64,000 bases of DNA, from contig JAFRRW010000017.1 in the NCBI GenBank assembly GCA_017427885.1, forward strand, positions 124,001-188,000. Direction: 5' to 3'. The notes beneath the pieces were generated by a model that was given only the letters and a program-made list of their open reading frames with translations, did no database searches and was not told where the DNA came from. The stretch comes from Bacteroidales bacterium. Lineage in GTDB: Bacteria; Bacteroidota; Bacteroidia; Bacteroidales; UBA932. How positions within the stretch are numbered: position 1 is the first letter of the stretch; each line of letters starts with the position of its first letter. The translations under genes and the position numbers were made by a program. Shown here in pieces: positions 54,221 through 61,915 of the stretch.

Positions 54221-55381
54221 TCAGGGTTTTTCGGCGTTTTTGTCGTAATGCCTGATCTCCACCTTTCCGGACAGGATGTTATAGCCGTTCTCGGCCAGGG
54301 AAGCCAGTTCGTGTTCTCCCGGATACCTCACTACGGGGGCGACGAATCCCACCCTACGGGCGATGTCTCCGCAGATCCGGTCGCTTGCCGCGGTGCCTCC
54401 GGTCAGGAGGATTACGTCCACCTTCCCGTCCACCGTGGTGGCGAGTGACGCGATGTATTTGGCGACATTGAGGGAGAAGGCGTTGATGAAGACTTCGCAG
54501 TCCCTGTCGCCTTCACCGGCCCTCCTTTCGATCTCCCGGAGGTCGTTGGTGCCGAAATAGGCCATCGCTCCCCCCTTGCCGAGGATTTTCTTCTTTATCT
54601 GCTCCTTCGTATATTCCCCGCTGAAGCACATGTCTATCAATTGGAAAGCAGGGCAGGAACCTGCCCTTTCGGGAGTGAAGGGGCCGTCGCCGCCAAGGCC
54701 GTTGTTGGTGTCAATCACTTCCCCGTTCCTGTGAAGGGTAATCGTGATGCCGCCTCCCATATGGGCGACTATGGCAGTTATGTCATTCTTGTAGTGCCCG
54801 TTGTCCCTCAAGTACTTACGGACGGTAGCCCTGGAATTGAGGGCGTGGAAGAAGGCCCTGCGGGGGAGTTCCGGGATTCCTCCCAGGCGGCACTCGGGGA
54901 GCATCTCGTCGGCCATCGGGGGATCCGCGACGTAGGCGTAGCAGGGACCGAACGGGGCCGGGATGTCGTATTTGTGACGGACATAGTTGATGTGGTGGGC
55001 GATGTCGTCGGCGATTATGGCGCTGAGGTTGCAGGCGTGGGTACCGTCGCGGCAGGTCATGAGGACGTCACGCATGTCCCTGTTCACCAGGTAAATCCCG
55101 GTACGTACGGGAGCGAAAAGGCCCGCACGGGCCATCACGATGTCGATGTCCTTTGAATGGATGTTCCTTCCGCGGAGGAATTCACCGACCTGATCCCTTC
55201 TCAGAGCATCCTCGTCCATTACGTGCCTGAATGAAGCGAGGGTGTCCGCGTCGTGCTTTATGTTTTCTTCGAATATGGACTTTCCGTCCACGAAATAACC
55301 GACCTTGGTCGAAGTCGACCCGGTGTCTATGGCCAGAACCCTCCCTTTGGGGGCTTCCGGCATCGAAACGGTTTTTTTCAT
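54221..55381 (-). CDS. buk: Butyrate kinase
   Basis: A 386-residue acetate/butyrate kinase-type enzyme: VLAIDTGSTSTKVGYF near the N-terminus, AHMGGGITITLHRNGEVIDTNNGLGGDGPFTPERAG (the butyrate kinase substrate region) and ILLTGGTAASDRIC (nucleotide site). It interconverts butyryl-phosphate and ADP with butyrate and ATP, or works on branched-chain acids. Its partner phosphotransbutyrylase is not in the window. The start overlaps the metK stop by four bases, so any SAM-dependent control of metK could reach it. Confidence 0.93.
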   Translation of the reverse strand: MKKTVSMPEAPKGRVLAIDTGSTSTKVGYFVDGKSIFEENIKHDADTLASFRHVMDEDALRRDQVGEFLRGRNIHSKDIDIVMARAGLFAPVRTGIYLVNRDMRDVLMTCRDGTHACNLSAIIADDIAHHINYVRHKYDIPAPFGPCYAYVADPPMADEMLPECRLGGIPELPRRAFFHALNSRATVRKYLRDNGHYKNDITAIVAHMGGGITITLHRNGEVIDTNNGLGGDGPFTPERAGSCPAFQLIDMCFSGEYTKEQIKKKILGKGGAMAYFGTNDLREIERRAGEGDRDCEVFINAFSLNVAKYIASLATTVDGKVDVILLTGGTAASDRICGDIARRVGFVAPVVRYPGEHELASLAENGYNILSGKVEIRHYDKNAEKP

Positions 55382-56721
55382 TGCAGATTGAAAGCCTTTT
55401 TTACGGCAGAGACGCTGTCGCAGTCCTCCCAGGCGAAGAACCTCGCCGGGGCCTCTTCCTCACGGCCGTCGCGGATCACCTTCACCACCGCGGTGTAGGG
55501 CTTCCGCCCGAAATGGCCGTAACTTGCCGTAGGTGAATAGATTGGATTCTTAAGCGAGAACTTCCTGATTATCGCCGCAGGCCTGAGATCGAACAATCCG
55601 GGGAGTTTGGAAGCGATGAAGGAATCCTGGAGACGGAGTCCGTCAGGACTCTTGGCCGCAGTCCCATAGGTATCCACGAAAACGCTCACCGGGGAAGCCA
55701 CGCCGATAGCGTAGGCTATCTGGACCAGGATCTCGTCGGCCACTCCCGCGGCCACGAGGTTCTTGGCGATATACCTGGCCATATAGGCCCCGCTGCGGTC
55801 CACCTTCGAAGGATCCTTACCGGAGAAAGCACCGCCTCCGTGGGCTCCCTTGCCTCCGTATGTATCCACTATTATCTTCCTTCCGGTAAGTCCGGTATCG
55901 CCGGCAGGGCCTCCGATCACGAACTTCCCGGTGGGGTTCACGTGAAGGATGAAGTCTCCCTTGAACAGGGATCCGACTCCTTCTCCGACAGCCTTCTCCA
56001 CCCTCGGAAGCAGGATTTCACGGACATCTCGCTCGATTTCAGCGTGCATCGCGGCGTCCACCTTCTCCTTGCCGAACTTCACGCAGGCGTCGTCATACGA
56101 CAACCTTCCAAGGCAGGGGGCCGTGAATTCGTCGTGCTGGGTGGAAAGCACTATTGTATGGATTCTTAGAGGTTTGTGTGTCCTGGCATCATACTCCACG
56201 GTATACTGGCATTTGGCATCCGGACGGAGGTAAGGCATGAGGTCGGGCTCGTCGTGTCGGATATCCGACAGGATGCGGAGGGTGAGATGGGACAGGGCCA
56301 GAGGAAGGGGCATGTAGTCCGCCGTGTCCCTGCAGGCATAGCCGAACATCATTCCCTGGTCGCCGGCGCCCTGATCGTCGGGATTCGCGCGGTCCACTCC
56401 CTGGCGGATGTCGCTGCTCTGCTCGTTCAGGGCGGAAAGCACACCGCAGGAATTGCTGTCGAACATATAGTTGGCATCAGTGTAACCGATACGGGCTATG
56501 GTATCCCGCACGGTCTTCTGGATGTCGACATAAGCCTCGGAATGAACCTCGCCCATAACGATTACCGAACCCCTCGTGCAGAAAGTCTCACAGGCTACCT
56601 TGGATTCGGGATCCTGCCTCAGGAACTCATCGAGGATAGCATCGGAAATCTGGTCGGCCACCTTGTCGGGATGTCCCTCGGACACCGACTCGGACGTAAA
56701 TAGATAAGTGTCTCTTGCCAT
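55378..56721 (-). CDS. metK: S-adenosylmethionine synthetase
   Basis: A 447-residue enzyme that makes SAM from methionine and ATP. Motifs are FTSESVSEGHPDKVADQIS, the ATP-binding GAGDQGMMFGYA, GGKGAHGGGAFSGKDPSKVD (the phosphate loop) and AYAIGVASPVS. The middle is longer than in E. coli MetK, as in other Bacteroidota. Upstream lie a consensus promoter and a candidate SAM-II aptamer, which would give feedback control by the product. Downstream, buk is translationally coupled. Confidence 0.96.
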   Translation of the reverse strand: MARDTYLFTSESVSEGHPDKVADQISDAILDEFLRQDPESKVACETFCTRGSVIVMGEVHSEAYVDIQKTVRDTIARIGYTDANYMFDSNSCGVLSALNEQSSDIRQGVDRANPDDQGAGDQGMMFGYACRDTADYMPLPLALSHLTLRILSDIRHDEPDLMPYLRPDAKCQYTVEYDARTHKPLRIHTIVLSTQHDEFTAPCLGRLSYDDACVKFGKEKVDAAMHAEIERDVREILLPRVEKAVGEGVGSLFKGDFILHVNPTGKFVIGGPAGDTGLTGRKIIVDTYGGKGAHGGGAFSGKDPSKVDRSGAYMARYIAKNLVAAGVADEILVQIAYAIGVASPVSVFVDTYGTAAKSPDGLRLQDSFIASKLPGLFDLRPAAIIRKFSLKNPIYSPTASYGHFGRKPYTAVVKVIRDGREEEAPARFFAWEDCDSVSAVKKAFNLQ

Positions 56722-56783
56722 ATTTATAACAAAATCAGCCCCCGCGGAATGCGACAGGCTGCAACACTGAGAACGCCGAAGAT

Positions 56784-56836
56784 GATTTTAGCATTTTTTC
56801 AAGTGGTTGCAAGCAAAACAAATCTGTCCACATTCC
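56784..56836 (-). promoter_or_regulatory. Candidate SAM-II riboswitch upstream of metK
   Basis: Read on the minus strand, GTGG (56831-56828) pairs with CCAC (56806-56803). The enclosed loop carries AGATTTG and TTGCAA, and the 3' side carries AAAAATGCTAAAA. These are the conserved blocks of the SAM-II (metA-type) aptamer: GAUUU, UUGCA, AAAUG and GCUAAA. It begins about 16 nt after the -7 box, as expected for the start of the transcript, and lies about 60 nt before metK. SAM binding would form the pseudoknot and probably hide the ribosome site. The short first stem is the weak point. Confidence 0.65.
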
Positions 56837-56851
56837 CTTAAGACGGGGATG

Positions 56852-56882
56852 CAAAGATAGACATATCTTTCCAACAAACCAA
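56852..56882 (-). promoter_or_regulatory. Promoter for metK-buk
   Basis: Minus-strand TATCTTTG (56859-56852) with TTG (56882-56880) 20 nt upstream, the consensus spacing. The predicted transcript start falls just ahead of the candidate riboswitch. Confidence 0.7.
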
Positions 56883-56896
56883 CTTTTTTCAAAGGG

Positions 56897-56993
56897 AAAC
56901 CGGCGCCCTTTGCAGAGTGCCGGTTTGAGTATATAAAACGAACTTAACAAATAGACACGGAAACAATACTTCTCGTATCCGGGTGCAAAGTTA
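56897..56993 (-). other. GC hairpin and second -7 box between araC and metK
   Basis: Of the 338-bp gap between metK and the AraC gene, this part holds a minus-strand -7 box TAACTTTG (56993-56986) and, about 60 nt downstream, an 8-bp hairpin (AAACCGGC at 56897-56904 with GCCGGTTT at 56919-56926). AAAGGG (56891-56896) can pair instead with CCCTTT (56906-56911). This may be a small transcript or a long metK leader. The rest of the gap (56994-57059) is AT-rich with nothing recognisable. Confidence 0.3.
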
Positions 56994-57059
56994 ACACTTA
57001 TTTTTTATTAAAAAAGGTTTTAATAGAAAAATTAAATCATTTTATCGGGGACCTCACCG

Positions 57060-57977
57060 TTATGAATTGCGGTACTCGCTGGGAGTCATTCCGGCGTGGG
57101 CCTTGAAAAATTTATAGAACACGCTCTGGTTCGGGAAGTTAAGGTTATATACGATCTCCTTGATGTTGAGATCAGAATACTTGAGCAGATTCTTGGCTTC
57201 GAGGATCACGAAACCGTCGATCCACTCCGGGGCCGACCGCCCGCTCACCTGCTTGACGAGTTTCGAAAGATATTTTGGGGTGAGACAGAGAAGGTTGGAA
57301 TAGAAGGACACCCTCCTCTCCCGACAGTGATGCTCGGTGACCAGCTGCATGAACTCGCCGAAGACGATCTGCGCCCTCGAAGACCGCGAAGCGGTTCCGG
57401 AAACATTCTCCTTTATCTTTTCCTTCCAGATGCCCTCGAACAGATAGAACATCGAGGAGACCAGGGCAAGGGCCGCCTCCTTCTTGTTGGAGAGGTTGCT
57501 CTGGCGGGAGAACTCCACCCCCAGGTCGAAATATCTGGCGGCAAGGTCGAGGTCCCGGCCCTCAAGGTATATGCAGGGATTGGAGAGCAGGGGCAGGCCC
57601 TCGGCGACCAGACGGTTGAAATTGATGTTGAGGCCTGTCATGAAATCCTCGGAAGCGGCAACTACTATGAAGTGCTGGTCCTTCAGGTTTCCCCTGACCT
57701 CGCTTACCCTCAGTATGTTCGAAGGGGCCGAAAAGAGAAGGGCGTGGTCGCTCACCCGGAATTCGTTCATGTTTATCTCGACCGAGATGTCTCCTTTCTC
57801 GCAATAAACGGCGAGAAAGCCCTGGACGCGGACGGGATACCTCAGCATATGCAGCTCATCGACATCCTTTACGTCCAGGATGAAAAGGTCATCTCCGATA
57901 CCGGCATCCACCAGAGGATTGAAAAGAGCCTTGAACTGGGAGAATTCTATGTTGATGAGGGCTGATTCCAGTGCCAT
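57060..57977 (-). CDS. AraC-family transcriptional regulator
   Basis: A 305-residue regulator. The N-terminal two-thirds is a ligand-sensing cupin-like domain (GDISVEINMNEFRVSDHALLFSAPSNILRV). The C-terminal AraC domain has two helix-turn-helix units and closes with NLNFPNQSVFYKFFKAHAGMTPSEYR, matching the family signature. It is divergent from a TolC/HlyD/ABC-2 export operon, a standard Bacteroidota pairing, and probably controls that operon in response to a small molecule. The 193-bp shared region holds its promoter and candidate operators. Confidence 0.9.
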   Translation of the reverse strand: MALESALINIEFSQFKALFNPLVDAGIGDDLFILDVKDVDELHMLRYPVRVQGFLAVYCEKGDISVEINMNEFRVSDHALLFSAPSNILRVSEVRGNLKDQHFIVVAASEDFMTGLNINFNRLVAEGLPLLSNPCIYLEGRDLDLAARYFDLGVEFSRQSNLSNKKEAALALVSSMFYLFEGIWKEKIKENVSGTASRSSRAQIVFGEFMQLVTEHHCRERRVSFYSNLLCLTPKYLSKLVKQVSGRSAPEWIDGFVILEAKNLLKYSDLNIKEIVYNLNFPNQSVFYKFFKAHAGMTPSEYRNS

Positions 57978-58002
57978 ATCTATTTAATGATAAAGACTAG
58001 GG

Positions 58003-58010
58003 CAAAGATA
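58003..58010 (-). promoter_or_regulatory. Promoter -7 element for the araC-type gene
   Basis: Minus-strand TATCTTTG ends 25 nt upstream of the regulator's ATG. Confidence 0.55.
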
Positions 58011-58052
58011 ACTCTTTTTTTTGAATTTTTCGACCTTTTGACAATAAACCGC

Positions 58053-58074
58053 CCCTAAAACTCTACTTTTGGGG
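58053..58074 (+). promoter_or_regulatory. Imperfect palindrome over the export operon promoter
   Basis: CCCCTAAAA-CTCTA-CTTTTGGGG is nearly palindromic, and its right half contains a -7 match (TACTTTTG, 58064-58071) with a TTTG 23 nt upstream (58037-58040). Further right, GACATC occurs twice 16 bp apart (58117 and 58133) among several TGAC words. These are candidate sites for the divergent AraC-type protein; no binding is shown. Confidence 0.35.
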
Positions 58075-58170
58075 AATTTTTGGCAACCAATTTGCAGTGC
58101 TTCTGCATCCGACACGGACATCCGTGACGACTGACATCTTGTCCAAAACTGACAAAAAACTATTGATCAT

Positions 58171-59706
58171 ATGCGTTTGACGAAAAGGATTATCGGGGCA
58201 GTTCTGCTCATCTCCTCCCTCGCCGGGCCGACGGCCCTGAGGGCCCAGCAGACACTAACCCTCGAAGACTGCCGCCGGATGGCGACGGAAGGAAACAAAG
58301 AACTTGACCAGGCCCGGTCGAAGGTTGAAATGTCCGAATATGACAGGAAGATCGCCTTCGCCAACTATCTGCCCAACATATCGGCCACCGGAACCTACCT
58401 CTACAATTCCGGGAACGTGGCTCTTATCAGCGACGACATCTCCACAACTCTAACCAGTTCAGGAACCCTGCTCCAGGCCGGTCTCCAGCAGAAGATCGAG
58501 GTCCTCAAGCAGGCCATAGCCACCAATCCGGCCATCGCCGCCGAATATATGCGCAGTCCCCTGATGCAGACCCTTGTGGGCGCCATTTCGGAGGCGGACG
58601 TATCGACGGCCATCAATTCCATCGGCACCGAGGTGGACAAAGCCCTCCACCCCGACCTGCACAACATCTTCGCCGGGACCGTCTCCCTCACGCAGCCGGT
58701 CTTCATGGGAGGCAAGATCGTGGCGGCCAACAGGATAGCGAAACTGGCGGAAGAACTTTCCAGGGCCCAGTACGACCAGAAATACCAGGAGGTCCTCGTG
58801 AACGTGGACCGTGATTACTGGCAGGTGGTTTCCCTCGCCGGCAAGCAGAAACTCGCCGAATCCTACTCGGACCTCCTCCATAACCTGGAGAAGAACGTGG
58901 AAATCTCGGTGAAGGAAGGAGTTGCCACAAAATCCGACGAACTCCAGATAAAAGTCAAGGCCAACGAGGCCGACATGCTGAAGACGAAGGCCACGAACGG
59001 CCTGCGCCTGTCCAAGATGCTGCTCTGCAAGGAAATCGGCCTTCCCCTGGACTCCGATATAACCCTGGCAGACGAGAACCTTGACGAGGTTCCCGCCCCG
59101 GCAGCCGGAGATGACAAGGATATGGATCAGGTCTTCGAGGACCGTCCGGAGACCAGGAGCCTCTCCCTCGCCTCCGGCATCTACAAAGGAAAGGTTAATG
59201 TGGAAAGGGCAGAGATGCTCCCAAAAGTCGCGGCCGTAGCCAACTATGTGGTCACCAACCCCAACATGCAGAACGGTTTCAACAACTCCTTCAAAGGCTT
59301 CTTCACTGCGGGAGTCGTCGTGAACGTGCCCATCTTCCACGGAATGGAGGTTCGGAACAAAGTCAGGAAGGCACAGGCCGAGGCCACCATCTATGAAAGC
59401 CGGCTGGAAGATGCGAAGAACATGATCAACCTCCAGGTGACCAAGCTCCGCAAAGAAAGGGAGGAAGCCTGGGAGAAATACACGATGGCGAAAAGCAACC
59501 TCTCGAGCGCCGAGGAGAACCTCCGCACGGCTACCGTCGGCTTCGAGGCCGGAGTCATCGACGCGAACACCACACTGGCAGCCCAGACCGCCTGGCTCCA
59601 GGCCCACTCTGAATTCATCGACGCCGGCATCGAACTTCAGATGAACAGCGTCAACCTGATGCAGGCCCAGGGAGAATACGGTTCCGCATCGGACGGGATA
59701 AAATAA
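58171..59706 (+). CDS. TolC-family outer-membrane channel (second system)
   Basis: A 511-residue channel with a Sec signal (MRLTKRIIGAVLLISSLAGPTALRA). OEP repeats follow: LTLEDCRRMATEGNKELDQAR at the first helix and FEAGVIDANTTLAAQTAWLQAHSEFIDAGIE in the second half. An insertion of about 70 residues near 95-165 is longer than in the first TolC protein of this window. It leads a four-gene export operon under the divergent AraC-type regulator. Confidence 0.9.
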   Translation: MRLTKRIIGAVLLISSLAGPTALRAQQTLTLEDCRRMATEGNKELDQARSKVEMSEYDRKIAFANYLPNISATGTYLYNSGNVALISDDISTTLTSSGTLLQAGLQQKIEVLKQAIATNPAIAAEYMRSPLMQTLVGAISEADVSTAINSIGTEVDKALHPDLHNIFAGTVSLTQPVFMGGKIVAANRIAKLAEELSRAQYDQKYQEVLVNVDRDYWQVVSLAGKQKLAESYSDLLHNLEKNVEISVKEGVATKSDELQIKVKANEADMLKTKATNGLRLSKMLLCKEIGLPLDSDITLADENLDEVPAPAAGDDKDMDQVFEDRPETRSLSLASGIYKGKVNVERAEMLPKVAAVANYVVTNPNMQNGFNNSFKGFFTAGVVVNVPIFHGMEVRNKVRKAQAEATIYESRLEDAKNMINLQVTKLRKEREEAWEKYTMAKSNLSSAEENLRTATVGFEAGVIDANTTLAAQTAWLQAHSEFIDAGIELQMNSVNLMQAQGEYGSASDGIK

Positions 59707-59731
59707 TCAGGAAATAAAAATAACATATACC

Positions 59732-60733
59732 ATGTCAGAGAAAAAACAGAAGTACAACCTCACGATAGGCATCATAGCCCTTCTTGCCATCATCGTGCTG
59801 ATCGCCCTCATCGGCTATTTCGTATCGAAACCCAAACCCCTCGTGATCCAGGGGGAGGCCGAGGCGTCGGAGTACAGGGTATCCGGAAAGGTCCCCGGAA
59901 GGATAGAGGAACTATACGTAAAAGAAGGACAGATGGTCAGCAAGGGAGACACCCTGGTGTTCATCGATTCCCCGGAAGTCCGCGCCAAACTGGCCCAGGC
60001 CCGCGGAGCCGTCAAGTCGGCCCAGGCACAGAACCTGAAGGCCATCCACGGAGCCCGTTCCCAGCAGATCACCGGAGCCTACGAACTCTGGCAGCAGGCC
60101 AAGGTCCAGGAGGACGTGATGAGAAAGTCTTTCGAAAGGGTTCAGAAGCTCTATGACCAGCAGGTGATTTCCGCCCAGAAATACGACGAGGCCAAGGCGA
60201 AGTACGACGCTTCGATAGCCCAGGCCAATGCCGCCAAGAGCCAGTATGACATGGCGGTGGAAGGCGCGCGCTCCGAAGACAGGATCGCCGCCCAGGGCAT
60301 TGTGGACAGGGCCCAGGGAGCGATGCAGGAAGTCGAGGGCTATCTTGACGAACTGTATCTGACCTCCCCAGCCGACGGCATCATCTCGGCGATTTACCCC
60401 AAGGTCGGGGAACTCGCCGGCCAGGGCTCGCCCATAATGTCGGTGACCGACCTCAAGGACTGCTGGTTCACCTTCAACGTCCGCGAGGACTATATCCACG
60501 GACTGAAACAGGGTGACGAGGTGAACGTGCGCATACCCGCCCTCGACGGTCTCAAGGTCAAGGCAGTGGTCAATTACATAGCCGTCCGCGAGTCCTACGC
60601 CACCTGGAAGGCCACCAAGGAGACCGGAATGTACGACGCCAAGACCTTCGAGGTCCGCGCCGTCCCCGTGGAAACGGTGGAGGGCCTTCGTCCCGGAATG
60701 ACGGCGATAGCCGAAAGCACGAACAAGAAATAG
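59732..60733 (+). CDS. HlyD/EmrA-type membrane fusion protein
   Basis: A 333-residue adaptor anchored by one N-terminal membrane helix (about residues 11-31). It has a lipoyl half (GEAEASEYRVSGKVPGRIEELYVKEGQMV), a long coiled-coil hairpin (about 75-185, Ala/Gln/Lys-rich), the second lipoyl half (LTSPADGIISAIYPKVGELAGQGSPIM) and a beta barrel. It links the two ABC-2 membrane proteins encoded downstream to the TolC channel, like YhiI/YbhG with YhhJ or YbhR/S. Confidence 0.92.
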   Translation: MSEKKQKYNLTIGIIALLAIIVLIALIGYFVSKPKPLVIQGEAEASEYRVSGKVPGRIEELYVKEGQMVSKGDTLVFIDSPEVRAKLAQARGAVKSAQAQNLKAIHGARSQQITGAYELWQQAKVQEDVMRKSFERVQKLYDQQVISAQKYDEAKAKYDASIAQANAAKSQYDMAVEGARSEDRIAAQGIVDRAQGAMQEVEGYLDELYLTSPADGIISAIYPKVGELAGQGSPIMSVTDLKDCWFTFNVREDYIHGLKQGDEVNVRIPALDGLKVKAVVNYIAVRESYATWKATKETGMYDAKTFEVRAVPVETVEGLRPGMTAIAESTNKK

Positions 60734-60736
60734 GTC

Positions 60737-61906
60737 ATGAGCGTCTGGAAAAATATCTGGACCGTCATCTACCGCGAGTTCGTGATAATCCGCGAGCACC
60801 CGATCTATCTCTTCGGGTCCGTGGGCGTGATGCTGGCGTGCTGCCTTTTCTACTTCACTTTCTTCAAGGCCGGACTTCCCAGCGACATCCCCATCGGAGT
60901 CGTGGATATGGACAATTCGTCCGTGTCGAGGGAGTTCCGCAGGCAGATCGACGCTACCCAGCTGGGCCGCGTGATCAGTTTCGACACCTTCGAGGAAGCG
61001 AGGCTCCAGATGCAGAAAGGCAAACTGGCGGGCATCTGCGTCATCCCCTCCGGAATGTACGACGACCTCCTGTCCAGCCGCCAGCCCACGATGTCGATGT
61101 ATGTCAACGGCCTGTACTTCGTGAGCGGTGCCCTTTCCTACAAGGACCTGCTCCAGATGGTCAATCTCACAAACGGTGCCGTCCAGAGAGAGGTCCTGCG
61201 GGCGAGGGGGATGACGGATTCCCAGATAATGGGCATAATCCAGCCCGTGAACATAGACCTCCACCAGATAGGGAACGTGTATACCAATTACGGTTATTAT
61301 CTCTGTAACATCCTCCTACCAGGCTGCCTGGAACTGGCGATCATCATAATGGTGATATACACCCTCGGCATGGAATTGAAATACAGCACCTCGCGTCACC
61401 TGATGAAGGTGGGAGGCGATTCAATCATCACCGTCCTTACCGGTAAGATGGCCGTATACACCGTACTGTTCTCCGCCATCGGCCTCGTGCTTGTGATAGC
61501 GATGTACCATTGGCTGCGGTTCCCGCTGGCCGGCTCCATATGGAATATGTTCCTGGACATCATCCTGCTCGTGCTTGCGAGCGAGGCGGTGGGGATATTC
61601 ATCCTGGCTTGCCTTCCGGTCCCGAGGCTCGCCCTCAGCATCGGAGCCCTCTACAGCGTGCTGGGATTCTCGTTCTCCGGCTTCACCCTCCCCATTGAAG
61701 CAATGCCATCCTGGATCCAGGGTCTGTCGGAAGCCTTCCCCCTGAGGCACTACTACCTCTTCTATGTACAGGAGGACATCTTCGGGGCCGGATTCGCCGG
61801 ATGGTACCGAGAGGTCATCCATCTGCTGCTGTTCTTCTTCCTGCCCCTTCCGGTACTGCTCAGGCTGAAGAATGCATTCATTAACCAGAATTTCCCAAAG
61901 GAGTAG
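60737..61906 (+). CDS. ABC-2 type permease (first of two)
   Basis: A 389-residue protein with the ABC-2 layout: one N-terminal helix (about 22-42), a large extracytoplasmic domain (to about 175) containing IPIGVVDMDNSSVSREFRRQIDAT, and five to six C-terminal helices with FSFSGFTLPIEAMPSWIQGLSEAFPLRHYY, the family's conserved loop. It starts 3 nt after the HlyD gene. It should pair with the next gene product as the channel of a YbhFSR-like exporter, but no ATP-binding subunit is encoded nearby. Confidence 0.9.
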   Translation: MSVWKNIWTVIYREFVIIREHPIYLFGSVGVMLACCLFYFTFFKAGLPSDIPIGVVDMDNSSVSREFRRQIDATQLGRVISFDTFEEARLQMQKGKLAGICVIPSGMYDDLLSSRQPTMSMYVNGLYFVSGALSYKDLLQMVNLTNGAVQREVLRARGMTDSQIMGIIQPVNIDLHQIGNVYTNYGYYLCNILLPGCLELAIIIMVIYTLGMELKYSTSRHLMKVGGDSIITVLTGKMAVYTVLFSAIGLVLVIAMYHWLRFPLAGSIWNMFLDIILLVLASEAVGIFILACLPVPRLALSIGALYSVLGFSFSGFTLPIEAMPSWIQGLSEAFPLRHYYLFYVQEDIFGAGFAGWYREVIHLLLFFFLPLPVLLRLKNAFINQNFPKE

Positions 61907-61915
61907 GAGGCTGAT

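Noticed and set aside
56735..56950. A 71-codon open frame upstream of metK
   Set aside because: It spans the metK promoter and the candidate riboswitch and shows no family resemblance; the regulatory reading explains the conserved words better.
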